Origin: Vibrio sp. JC009
GTDB lineage: Bacteria > Pseudomonadota > Gammaproteobacteria > Enterobacterales > Vibrionaceae
Direction: 5' to 3'
Length of the DNA stretch: 64,000 nt
NCBI RefSeq assembly: GCF_029016485.1
Contig: NZ_CP092106.1
Span: 2,480,001-2,544,000 of the forward strand
Part shown: piece after piece, positions 49,335 through 57,613 of the stretch
How positions within the stretch are numbered: the first letter of the stretch is position 1
Layout of the letters: each line of letters begins with the position of its first letter
Translations under genes and position numbers: made by a program
The notes under the pieces: model-generated
Seen by the model: only the letters and a program-made list of their open reading frames with translations
What the model was told of the DNA's origin: nothing
Databases searched by the model: none

Positions 49335-49522
49335 TGTCTTACTCTGTTAATAAGGTATAAAAATGCGCGCAGAGTATAACACAATCCGTCAGGACTGATA
49401 CCCCTACGAGCATATGAGTGAAAAAAAATCCATTTATACCAATCCTTCCCACCAATTCAGCGATAATACAGACTGATATGTGGTCAAATAGGTAAATTTA
49501 AGTGTAGTTTGTAATTTTAAAA
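49335..49522 (-). promoter_or_regulatory. fusA2 promoter region
   Basis: On the minus strand TATACT (49373-49378) is followed by CTGCGCGC (49365-49370 region), a GC-rich discriminator resembling that of rpsB. No convincing -35. The remaining gap up to radA holds only the heptamer repeats and A/T-rich sequence. Confidence 0.45.
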
Positions 49523-49677
49523 TAGCTATCAGCTATCAGCTATCAGCGTTACTCTTACTCTATATATGGCAACTATAAATAATATAATTTACATATGAAT
49601 GAATATAAGGACAAAAACCACACAATCAAGGTGTCATATCCAAAAAACTGAAAGCTGACGGCTGATAGCTGAAAGCT
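49523..49677. repeat. AGCTNNN heptamer inverted array, fusA2-radA gap
   Basis: Left block: three AGCTATC units plus AGC (49524-49547). Right block (49648-49677): GCTGAAA GCTGACG GCTGATA GCTGAAA. About 100 bases of A/T-rich sequence lie between. The right block ends at the radA stop codon. Confidence 0.8.
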
Positions 49678-51057
49678 CTACAATTCATCAAAGGCTTCAA
49701 TTGCCTCGGACAACTTCTTGACCCCATGAATCTGCATCCCCTGAATGCCGCCCTTTGGCATATTAGCAGCCGGGACAATCGCTTTCTTAAAGCCATGCTT
49801 AAAGGCTTCATTCAATCTTTCCTGCCCGCTTGGTACAGGGCGGATTTCTCCGGCAAGCCCCACCTCTCCGAAGATAACCACATCTTTAGGCAGAGATCTG
49901 TCCCTGAAGCTGGAGAGCAGGGCCATGATTAGTGCAAGGTCTGCACTGGTTTCTGTTACCTTTACACCGCCAACCACATTAACGAACACATCCTGATCCG
50001 CCATCTGCAGGCCACCATGTTTATGCAGTACAGCAAGAAGCAGGGATAAGCGGTTCTGTTCCAGACCAACGGCAACCCGTCTTGGGTTTGCCAGTTGCGA
50101 ATAGTCCACCAGCGCCTGAATCTCCACCAGAAGCGGACGGGTACCTTCCCAGACAACCATAACCGAGCTGCCTGAAGTCTCTTCCTCTCCGCGGGAAAGG
50201 AAAATCGCCGATGGATTGCTGACCTCTTTCAGACCCTGCCCTGTCATGGCAAACACGCCAAGCTCGTTCACTGCTCCAAAACGGTTTTTATGGCTGCGAA
50301 GTGTTCTGAAGCGGCTGTCAGTGCCGCCATCTAAAAGTACTGAGCAGTCGATAATATGTTCCAGCACTTTAGGACCGGCCAGCGTGCCATCCTTAGTTAC
50401 GTGACCGACAATAAAGACGGCAACATTATTCTGCTTTGCGTAGCGGGTCAGTGCCGTTGCCGACTCTCTGACCTGGGCAACACTGCCCGGCGAAGACTGA
50501 ACGTCCCCCACATGCATCACCTGAATGGAGTCAATCACCATAATGCGCGGCTGCTCTTTCTCTGCAACCTGACAGATCTTATCTACATTGGTTTCTGAGA
50601 GCATTTTCAGATGCTCTTTCGGCAGCCCCAGACGAGATGCCCGCATAGCCACCTGCTGAAGGGATTCTTCGCCCGTCACATAAAGAGTCGGCATTTGAGA
50701 TGACAACCAGCACATTGTCTGAAGCAATAAAGTCGACTTACCGGCACCCGGACTACCACCGATCAGAATTGCGGCCCCCGGGACCACACCGCCACCCAGC
50801 ACCCTGTCCAGCTCTTTAAAGCCGCTGGTAAAGCGCGGCACTTCCTGAAGATCGATTTCAGACAGCACCTGAACCCTGGATTCAGTCGCCGTTCCCGCAT
50901 AGCCGGAGAGCCTTTCATTTCGTGCAACCGTTGGCGAAGCGGCAAGTCTGACCTCTGTAATGGTATTCCAGGCACCGCAGGCATTACACTGCCCCTGCCA
51001 GCGCGGAAAATCTGCGCCACAATCATTACAAACATAAGCTCTTTTCACTTTCGCCAT
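49678..51057 (-). CDS. radA: DNA repair protein RadA (Sms)
   Basis: 459 residues. RadA promotes branch migration in recombination. A C4 zinc finger (C10, C13, C24, C27), Walker A GGSPGAGKSTLLLQ (about 96-109), the RadA-specific SHKNRFGAVNELGVF, and a C-terminal Lon-protease-like domain (GLAGEIRPVPSGQERLNEA) are all visible. Divergent from the PilZ gene and downstream of nothing else on this strand; a 132-base A/T-rich gap separates the two starts. Confidence 0.97.
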   Translation of the reverse strand: MAKVKRAYVCNDCGADFPRWQGQCNACGAWNTITEVRLAASPTVARNERLSGYAGTATESRVQVLSEIDLQEVPRFTSGFKELDRVLGGGVVPGAAILIGGSPGAGKSTLLLQTMCWLSSQMPTLYVTGEESLQQVAMRASRLGLPKEHLKMLSETNVDKICQVAEKEQPRIMVIDSIQVMHVGDVQSSPGSVAQVRESATALTRYAKQNNVAVFIVGHVTKDGTLAGPKVLEHIIDCSVLLDGGTDSRFRTLRSHKNRFGAVNELGVFAMTGQGLKEVSNPSAIFLSRGEEETSGSSVMVVWEGTRPLLVEIQALVDYSQLANPRRVAVGLEQNRLSLLLAVLHKHGGLQMADQDVFVNVVGGVKVTETSADLALIMALLSSFRDRSLPKDVVIFGEVGLAGEIRPVPSGQERLNEAFKHGFKKAIVPAANMPKGGIQGMQIHGVKKLSEAIEAFDEL

Positions 51058-51189
51058 CGCTTAAATACCACTCTATTCTATAAAAGGAGATTTAATTAAT
51101 TTTTCTGTCAATATAAACATGATATTTTTACTTAACTTTATAAAATATCTGCCGTTAACCTAGACAAGAAGAACACTCTAACAGAAAAC

Positions 51190-53538
51190 ATGCAGCAATC
51201 TGAAATTCTCTCTCTCGTTGAGCGACTCATCCCCGTGTACGGCGCACCTGATTTTGAGGACGTTCTGACACAACTGACAACTGATGCCCCGCCATCAGCG
51301 AAAGTGCTCGCCAAAATGGAACTGAACAGGATTATGGCCCCCTGTATCAAATCCATCGATCTTCGCGGCAGAGTTCAGGGAGAGTGCAGAGAGTACGAGC
51401 TGGACGGAAGAAAACACTGGCTGGATGATATCGCCCTGAATTCCTACCACAGGAAAATAAAGCGCTTTGGCGGATATACCGAAGGCGTGTGGGAAGCTCT
51501 GGTGAACGGGCGAAAGAACTCCCGGGTTACGCACAATGACTCAAAACACAGAACCAACGAAAGCCTGACCGATCCGGACAGCCCGTTCAAGGTTGAACCC
51601 ATTCATCTGGGGTTCTCACTTAAACGGGTGGAAAAGCGCCTTAAGATGTCTACTCAGATAAAAATTTCGCTGAGTAATGACCTTGAGATACACGCCACCA
51701 GTAATGATATTTCACCATCCGGCCTTAAGCTGAAAGTCCCCAGCGCCTTTGAACTTAACCTTGGGGATACCTTCGATGCCTTTTTTACTGAGCTGCACGA
51801 ACAGACAAACCTTGAAGAGCTCATTCAGGGAATAAGCTACCGGATTATCGGCATTGACGAAAACACGGATAATGAAAGTATCCGCTGGGTACGGGCTATC
51901 CGGCTGACCGAGACGGATGTGATAGACCGCGCCATCATAATTACGCTCGACTCGCATGCGAAAAAGACGCACCACAACAACCAGGATAAAATCATCCGCG
52001 CGCGTACTCACTCCTACGAGAATGCATTTATCCGCCACACCACTGCGCTGCCGCTGTTCTTTAACGGCGCAGAATTAAAATATGCCCTGCTTAATGAAAG
52101 CAATCAGGATACCTGGGAATACTGGCATGATGAAAGAAACCAGCAGTCGCTGGGCCACCTTTTTAATCCCGAAAGGATGGCTGAACTGACCAAGGCGGGT
52201 ATCAGAAACAGCAGTAATGTTATCTATTCCTTTGTCCACCAGCACCAGGGCAAAGACCTGCACTATTCCATGATGCTGCCGGAGGCTAACCGTGAAGAGA
52301 GACAGCTTTTCTGGCATCTGGGTGCAAGACGAAACAGCTGGAAAGTGTTCCGGCTGAATATGTTTGAGTTAAATGCTGAAGAAGTTGCCAACTTTATTAA
52401 CTCCACACCTGAATATGAAAAAAACAAGCTTGAGCTGACTCATGTGGGAATACTGCAGGAGATATCGGGTCTGGAAACACGGCGGGACTACCTTCTGACA
52501 GAAAAGCCAAATATTGAAACCAACTTGCTTAACCGGTTCCGGCATCCCAGAAAAGTGACCGGCGCACCTAAAGGCACCTACTTCGATATTATTTCCCGCA
52601 GAAAAGAGGACAGATACGTTTTCAACTCACCGGTGGAGCTTGTTGTTAACAGTAACCAGGTGGTAAGAGGCAAGACCGTCAACTTCTCCAGTCAGGGATT
52701 AAATATCCGCCTGGCATCACCAATACTGGTCAGCAAAAACGCGCTGGCTCAGGTAAGTTTTATCGAGTTGCAGCTGTACGACTCTTCTACCCCGCTAACC
52801 AAGGTTCCGTACAGTATCGTCAGGGTGTCTCCCGATGGTTTAAACCTGCAGGTAAAAATAGAAGACAGCAGCAGAACCACCCGCACCATTACTTTTCTGA
52901 AAAAGCTGATAACACACAACAAAGAGAAGCTGACTCAGCTTCCGGAGTATTTGCCCAGTGCCGACTTACTGGACAGCATGTATGACAGCGTATTAACCCG
53001 CCTGACAAGCACACCTGTGTATGTCGCCAAAGTCAGGCAGAACCTTCAGCCTGTGGCGATAGGAGTAAACTACCCTCTGGCATCGCATCTGAAAATATTT
53101 AAAACCATCGGACATGCAGAGCACTTTTCTCTGGAGCCGTTTTTTAAGAAAAGAAGCAACCGGCTGCTTAAAATCCCTTTGCGCCCGATAGAGAATCCAA
53201 AGCCTATTTATAGCGAACTCTATCTGGCCGTGATTAAGAACAAAAGCGGCGATATAGAAGCCATTCACACCCGGCTTGATAGTGAATTCAACTCTCTGAA
53301 AGAGAGAATCCTGTTTATCAAGAAATCTAAACAGCTGGGAGAGTTTTTCGCTTTCCGCATATCCGGCCTGCCTGTGACTGCCGATAAATCAGAGCTGCTT
53401 AATAAGAAACTTGCTGAGCTGTCAGGGGTGAGCGCGCACCATGCACGGAATCTTGAGAAAGAGATACGGTCTATGGCGGGGTATTGTGAGTTGATTGATA
53501 TATCGGAAGAAGTGCTTATTCGGTTGGAATTGACGTAG
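51190..53538 (+). CDS. plzC: PilZ domain c-di-GMP receptor, PlzC-like
   Basis: 782 residues, no membrane segment. Two PilZ-like units: the first (about 143-245) has EKRLKMSTQIKISL and NDISPSGLKL, lacking a clean RxxxR; the second (about 468-590) has the full c-di-GMP motif, ISRRKEDRYVF (R471 and R475) plus NFSSQGLNI (N498, S500, G503). Position between radA and serB matches V. cholerae VC2344, which is known as PlzC. It is therefore probably a c-di-GMP receptor, and two GGDEF-type genes are also in this window. The stop codon TAG overlaps the first bases of repeat copy h. Confidence 0.88.
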   Translation: MQQSEILSLVERLIPVYGAPDFEDVLTQLTTDAPPSAKVLAKMELNRIMAPCIKSIDLRGRVQGECREYELDGRKHWLDDIALNSYHRKIKRFGGYTEGVWEALVNGRKNSRVTHNDSKHRTNESLTDPDSPFKVEPIHLGFSLKRVEKRLKMSTQIKISLSNDLEIHATSNDISPSGLKLKVPSAFELNLGDTFDAFFTELHEQTNLEELIQGISYRIIGIDENTDNESIRWVRAIRLTETDVIDRAIIITLDSHAKKTHHNNQDKIIRARTHSYENAFIRHTTALPLFFNGAELKYALLNESNQDTWEYWHDERNQQSLGHLFNPERMAELTKAGIRNSSNVIYSFVHQHQGKDLHYSMMLPEANREERQLFWHLGARRNSWKVFRLNMFELNAEEVANFINSTPEYEKNKLELTHVGILQEISGLETRRDYLLTEKPNIETNLLNRFRHPRKVTGAPKGTYFDIISRRKEDRYVFNSPVELVVNSNQVVRGKTVNFSSQGLNIRLASPILVSKNALAQVSFIELQLYDSSTPLTKVPYSIVRVSPDGLNLQVKIEDSSRTTRTITFLKKLITHNKEKLTQLPEYLPSADLLDSMYDSVLTRLTSTPVYVAKVRQNLQPVAIGVNYPLASHLKIFKTIGHAEHFSLEPFFKKRSNRLLKIPLRPIENPKPIYSELYLAVIKNKSGDIEAIHTRLDSEFNSLKERILFIKKSKQLGEFFAFRISGLPVTADKSELLNKKLAELSGVSAHHARNLEKEIRSMAGYCELIDISEEVLIRLELT

Positions 53539-53683
53539 GGGTTATGGGGTTATGGGGTTATGGGGTTATGGGGTTATGGGGTTATGGGGTTATGCAAAGT
53601 TTGAACAGACTGCGCATGCAGTCAAGCTTTCCCCATAGCCCTATAACCCTCTAGGACGGAGTCCGTCCCTATTAACCCCAACT
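53538..53683. repeat. Octamer/core-hairpin intergenic element, copy h
   Basis: Seven tandem GGGGTTAT units from 53538. The middle is AAGTTTGAACAGACTGCGCA then TGCAGTCAAGCTT, with inner arms GACTGC/GCAGTC and outer AAGTTTGA/TCAAGCTT. Then CCCATAGCCCTATAACCCTCT and core AGGACGGAGTCCGTCC (53653-53668). Compared with e and f the core stem has changed from GGGC/GCCC to GGAC/GTCC, a paired change. Confidence 0.95.
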
Positions 53684-54652
53684 AACCTTCTGCTGCCGAG
53701 CCAAAACCCCCGAAAGAATACAGATAATCCCACCTAACGCCCCAAACCGAACGGCTGTCTGTGCTTGTTCTACTACCTTAGGTTTTGCATGGTAGGCTAC
53801 ACCCAGTCCTGCTGCGCTCATCATGACCAGATCGTTGGCGCCGTCGCCTACTGCGATGGTGTTTTCAATACCGATGCCGTATTTTTCTGCCAGTTCAGCA
53901 ACGATGTCGGCCTTTGTCTGGGCTGTGACTACATCGCCAACAACATTGCCTGTCAGGGTGCCGTCAATAATTTCCAGTACATTGGATTTGGCAAAATCCA
54001 GGTTAAGGTGCGCTTTTACATGATCAGAGAAGTAAGTAAAGCCGCCTGATGCTACCGCTGTTTTCCAGCCGTATGACTGAAGAGTGGCAATTAACTCTTC
54101 CACTTCTGGCATAAAGGGTAAATCTTTACGGACTTCTTCCAGAATAGACTCTGGAGCATCTTTCAAAGTCGCAACACGCTGTCTCAGGCTCTGTTCGAAA
54201 TCCAGCTCGCCCTGCATTGCCCGCTCTGTTACGGCAGAAACTTCCTCGCCTACTCCGGCAAGCTTTGCGATTTCGTCGATGCACTCAATCTGAATTGCGG
54301 TTGAATCCATATCCAGAACAATCAGACCCGGCTTGGACAGATCCGGTACATCGGTCAGATCCGCATAATCGATTTCCAGAGACTGCAGAATCTTCTCATG
54401 CTCCGCAGTAAGCTCACCCGCCATCAGGGCAACGTCGTACTTACCCACTTTCCAGATATCCAGTACCGGGTTGTATTTACCGGTAAAAAAGTCGATATCT
54501 TCAAAGTGAGTCGGAGAGAGATGAGCCGAGAACACAACCCAGCTGGCTTTTTTCTTATCAAGTTGTGAAGAAAACCGGGTTTCAGGTAAACGGTTAATTA
54601 ATGTTGTGTGTTTTTTAATGTCTAGCTTTTTCACTGCTTCCATGCCTGTCAT
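53672..54652 (-). CDS. serB: Phosphoserine phosphatase
   Basis: 326 residues. SerB makes serine from phosphoserine. The HAD nucleophile motif is VLDMDSTAIQIECIDEIA (D114, D116, T118); GGFTYFSDHVKAHL supplies motif II and VGDGANDLVMMSAAGLGVAY motif III. The N-terminal ~100 residues are a regulatory-type extension as in E. coli SerB. The C-terminus ends in a short hydrophobic stretch (LGGIICILSGVLA). Divergent from ytjB, the conserved arrangement. Confidence 0.97.
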   Translation of the reverse strand: MTGMEAVKKLDIKKHTTLINRLPETRFSSQLDKKKASWVVFSAHLSPTHFEDIDFFTGKYNPVLDIWKVGKYDVALMAGELTAEHEKILQSLEIDYADLTDVPDLSKPGLIVLDMDSTAIQIECIDEIAKLAGVGEEVSAVTERAMQGELDFEQSLRQRVATLKDAPESILEEVRKDLPFMPEVEELIATLQSYGWKTAVASGGFTYFSDHVKAHLNLDFAKSNVLEIIDGTLTGNVVGDVVTAQTKADIVAELAEKYGIGIENTIAVGDGANDLVMMSAAGLGVAYHAKPKVVEQAQTAVRFGALGGIICILSGVLARQQKVSWG

Positions 54653-54750
54653 ATTTACAATTGAACCAACGTTACCCTATTGCAATTTCAAAAGGCAAGA
54701 GCCAATATGTCTAAAAAGACAAAAATGATCTTATCAACACTGGTTACACT

Positions 54751-55356
54751 ATGAAAAACTCTCTATTTTCTCTGCGGCTGTTTATAAAAGGTATCGCCAT
54801 TATTTTGCTGATACTCATGTTTCTGTATACAGCGCAAAATAGTGTAGTCATCAGCAAGGGTAACGAAAAAATCCAGAGCCACCAGCTAGAAACGCTTACT
54901 AAGGTTCTTGCCACTCAGGCTGCGCTGTCCGCCAGTGATATGATCGCCAACAATGATCAGGTTCGCCTGTTAAAGCTGACTGACCAGTTGGCAAAAGAAA
55001 AGCTGGTGTTTGATGCCACTATTTATGATGCTGAGGGGGTGAAACTGGCCTCCAGTGAAAATGCGGTTTCAGCAAGAGAGATCCTTGGTCTTGATACACC
55101 TCTTGAAACCGCCAGTATCGGCCGACTTCAGTTGGTTGAACCCGTATTCCACGATAATGCACAAATCGGCTACGTCCGCATCACCTTTGAAAAAGGCCGG
55201 GTAACCGCCTTCTCCGATCACCACTACCGCAACAGCGACCGCTATATGTACACCATGATTTTGATGGGCTTTGCCAGTGGCCTGCTGCTTGCTATGATTT
55301 TAAGACGCAAACGTAAACCGAAGGGTGAGAATTTGCTTTTGAAGCAGGCTAAATAA
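54751..55356 (+). CDS. ytjB: YtjB/SmpA-type membrane protein
   Basis: 201 residues. An N-terminal membrane helix (FIKGIAIILLILMFLYTAQN), a periplasmic domain of about 135 residues, and a second helix (YTMILMGFASGLLLAMIL) followed by a basic tail RRKRKPKG. The divergent position beside serB matches E. coli ytjB (old name smp). Function unknown; overall shape resembles a small periplasmic sensor. Confidence 0.85.
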   Translation: MKNSLFSLRLFIKGIAIILLILMFLYTAQNSVVISKGNEKIQSHQLETLTKVLATQAALSASDMIANNDQVRLLKLTDQLAKEKLVFDATIYDAEGVKLASSENAVSAREILGLDTPLETASIGRLQLVEPVFHDNAQIGYVRITFEKGRVTAFSDHHYRNSDRYMYTMILMGFASGLLLAMILRRKRKPKGENLLLKQAK

Positions 55357-55359
55357 AAG

Positions 55360-55391
55360 GGGCTATAGGGCTATAGGGCTATAGGGCTATA
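55360..55391. repeat. Octamer array, copy i (no core)
   Basis: Four perfect tandem GGGCTATA units starting four bases after the ytjB stop. No CGTCC core follows. Confidence 0.85.
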
Positions 55392-55410
55392 CAATTATGA
55401 CTCTCATTAA

Positions 55411-55441
55411 AAAAGCCAGCAAGTCGAAACTGCTGGCTTTC
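55411..55441. terminator. Bidirectional terminator ytjB / deoD
   Basis: AAAGCCAGCA (55412-55421) is exactly complementary to TGCTGGCTTT (55431-55440), loop of nine bases. Confidence 0.85.
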
Positions 55442-55500
55442 TGATAGCTAATAGCTAATAGCTAATAGCTAATAGCTAATAGCTAATAGCTAATAGCTAA
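55441..55500. repeat. Heptamer array CTAATAG x7 before the deoD stop
   Basis: CTGATAG followed by seven perfect CTAATAG units and CTAA. The array starts at the base of the terminator and ends two bases before the deoD stop codon. No facing block; this is the only locus of the AGCT heptamer family with a one-sided array. Confidence 0.9.
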
Positions 55501-55502
55501 GA

Positions 55503-56222
55503 TTACTGCTTATCACCAATAAGTACAGAATCCAGAGCGATTTCCATCATTTCGTTGAATGTGGTTGCGCGCTCTTCAGATGTTGTCTGCTCACCCGTTT
55601 TGATGTGGTCAGATACAGTACAGATAGCCAGAGCTTTTGCTCCGTATTCAGCAGCAACGCCGTAGATACCAGCCGCTTCCATTTCAACACCAACGATGCC
55701 GTACTTGTCCATTACGTCGAACATTTCAGGATCTGGCGTGTAGAATAGCTCAGCCGAGAACAGGTTACCTACTTTAACGTCGATACCGCGAGCCTTCGCC
55801 GCTTCTTCTGCCGCTTTAACCATGTTGTAGTCAGCGATAGCTGCAAAGTCGTGGTTCTTAAAGCGGATACGGTTTACTTTAGAGTCAGTACAAGCACCCA
55901 TACCGATAACAACGTCACGAACTTTAATGTCTTCGTTTACCGCACCACAGCTACCAACACGGATGATTTTCTTCACACCGTAGTCTTTGATTAGCTCTGT
56001 CACATAGATAGAACAAGACGGGATACCCATACCGTGACCCATTACAGAGATCTTACGGCCTTTATAAGTACCAGTGAAACCGAACATATTACGTACATCA
56101 CATACCTGAACTACGTCTTCCAGGAAAGTCTCTGCAATATATTTTGCGCGTAGCGGGTCACCCGGCATCAGAACAACGTCAGCGAAATCACCCATTTCAG
56201 CGTTAATGTGTGGAGTAGCCAT
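55503..56222 (-). CDS. deoD: Purine nucleoside phosphorylase DeoD
   Basis: 239 residues, exact size of the hexameric DeoD type. It cleaves purine (deoxy)nucleosides with phosphate. [20 protein letters not shown] starts the protein; [19 protein letters not shown] and [18 protein letters not shown] (phosphate and base site) and TVSDHI are visible. Last gene of the nupC-deoCABD run. The 137-base gap to deoB is filled by repeat copy j, so the deoB-deoD transcript carries it. Confidence 0.98.
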   Translation of the reverse strand: MATPHINAEMGDFADVVLMPGDPLRAKYIAETFLEDVVQVCDVRNMFGFTGTYKGRKISVMGHGMGIPSCSIYVTELIKDYGVKKIIRVGSCGAVNEDIKVRDVVIGMGACTDSKVNRIRFKNHDFAAIADYNMVKAAEEAAKARGIDVKVGNLFSAELFYTPDPEMFDVMDKYGIVGVEMEAAGIYGVAAEYGAKALAICTVSDHIKTGEQTTSEERATTFNEMMEIALDSVLIGDKQ

Positions 56223-56261
56223 TAATTAGTTTCCTATTAGTTTTAAATCTTAAGATTAAGG

Positions 56262-56354
56262 GGCCCTGGGTTTCTCGGCCCTGGGTAAAAGATCCTATTC
56301 CCAGGGCCCAGTAGGGAGCGGAGCGACCGTCCCAGGGCCCAGGGCCCAGGGCCT
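56262..56354. repeat. CCCAGGG-type element with type II core, copy j
   Basis: GGGCCCTGGG and GGCCCTGGG on the left, ATTCCCAGGGCCCAGTAGGG leading into core AGCGGAGCGACCGTCC (56317-56332), then three CCCAGGG units. Lies inside the deo operon between deoB and deoD. Confidence 0.85.
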
Positions 56355-56359
56355 TTCTT

Positions 56360-57586
56360 TTACTTCAAAAAGCTCTTTCCGTACTCCATATCTGAAGTAC
56401 CAAAATATTCCGCCAGGCTCTGACCAATATCCGCAAATGTTTCGCGGCGCCCCAGAGAACCGGCTTCAATCTTCTTACCATATACCAGAACAGGGATATG
56501 TTCACGAGTATGGTCGGTACCCTGCCATGTTGGATCACAACCGTGGTCCGCAGTCAGGATAAGTACATCATCTTCTTCCAGAATTTCAAGAACTTCCGGA
56601 AGACGGCGATCAAAATATTCAAGCGCAGCTGCATAACCGGCTACATCACGGCGGTGACCGTAAGATGAGTCAAAGTCTACGAAGTTGGTAAAGATAATAG
56701 TGTTATCATCTTTAGCTTCTTTAATCTGCTCAAGCGTTGCATCAAACAGATCCGGGATACCCGTCTTCTTCACTTTTTGGGTGATACCACAGTTCGCGTA
56801 AATATCAGCAATCTTACCGATAGAAATTACTTCACCCTGCTTCTCATCAACCAGTTTCTGAAGAATTGTTGCCGCAGGCGGCTCTACAGACAGGTCACGG
56901 CGGTTACCGGTACGGGCAAACTCACCCGCTTTCGGGCCGATAAACGGACGTGCGATAACACGGCCAATGTTGTAATCCTCAAGCTCTTCACGCGCAATCT
57001 GGCAAAGCTCCAAAAGGCGGTCCAGGCCAAAGGTATCTTCGTGACAGGCAATCTGGAACACTGAGTCAGCAGAAGTATAGAAGATAGGCTTTCCTGTCTT
57101 CATATGCTCTTCACCCAGCTCATCCAGCACTACTGTGCCCGATGAGTGGCAGTTACCCAGAAATCCGTCCAGGCCGGCACGCTCAAGAATTCTGTCAGTC
57201 AGCTCTTTCGGGAAGCTGTTTTCTTTATCGCTGAAATAGCCCCATTCAAAAAGAACCGGAACACCTGCAATTTCCCAGTGACCAGACGGTGTGTCTTTAC
57301 CTGAAGAAAGCTCGGCAGCGTGGCCGTAAGCACCGATAATTTCCGCATCCTTATCCAGACCAACCGGGAAGTTGCCGGTTGACTCTTCAGAAGCCAGGCC
57401 AAGACCAAGCTTAGACAGGTTAGGAAGCGTCAGAGGGCCTTTGCGCTCTTCGTTATCTGCAAGCCCTTTTGCACACTGCTCAGCGATATGACCCAGTGTA
57501 TCTGAGCCAACATCACCAAACTTGTCAGCATCGGCAGTCGCACCGATACCAAATGAATCTAATACTAAAATAATTGATCTTTTCAT
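56360..57586 (-). CDS. deoB: Phosphopentomutase
   Basis: 408 residues from ATG 57586 ([20 protein letters not shown]). DeoB interconverts (deoxy)ribose 1- and 5-phosphates; alkaline-phosphatase superfamily with two Mn. Metal motifs include [20 protein letters not shown] and [20 protein letters not shown]. The ATG at 57598 is four codons earlier; GGAGAG lies six bases ahead of the chosen one. Follows deoA by 27 bases. Confidence 0.96.
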   Translation of the reverse strand: MKRSIILVLDSFGIGATADADKFGDVGSDTLGHIAEQCAKGLADNEERKGPLTLPNLSKLGLGLASEESTGNFPVGLDKDAEIIGAYGHAAELSSGKDTPSGHWEIAGVPVLFEWGYFSDKENSFPKELTDRILERAGLDGFLGNCHSSGTVVLDELGEEHMKTGKPIFYTSADSVFQIACHEDTFGLDRLLELCQIAREELEDYNIGRVIARPFIGPKAGEFARTGNRRDLSVEPPAATILQKLVDEKQGEVISIGKIADIYANCGITQKVKKTGIPDLFDATLEQIKEAKDDNTIIFTNFVDFDSSYGHRRDVAGYAAALEYFDRRLPEVLEILEEDDVLILTADHGCDPTWQGTDHTREHIPVLVYGKKIEAGSLGRRETFADIGQSLAEYFGTSDMEYGKSFLK

Positions 57587-57613
57587 CTTTCTCTCCATCG
57601 GATGTGTTTTGAC

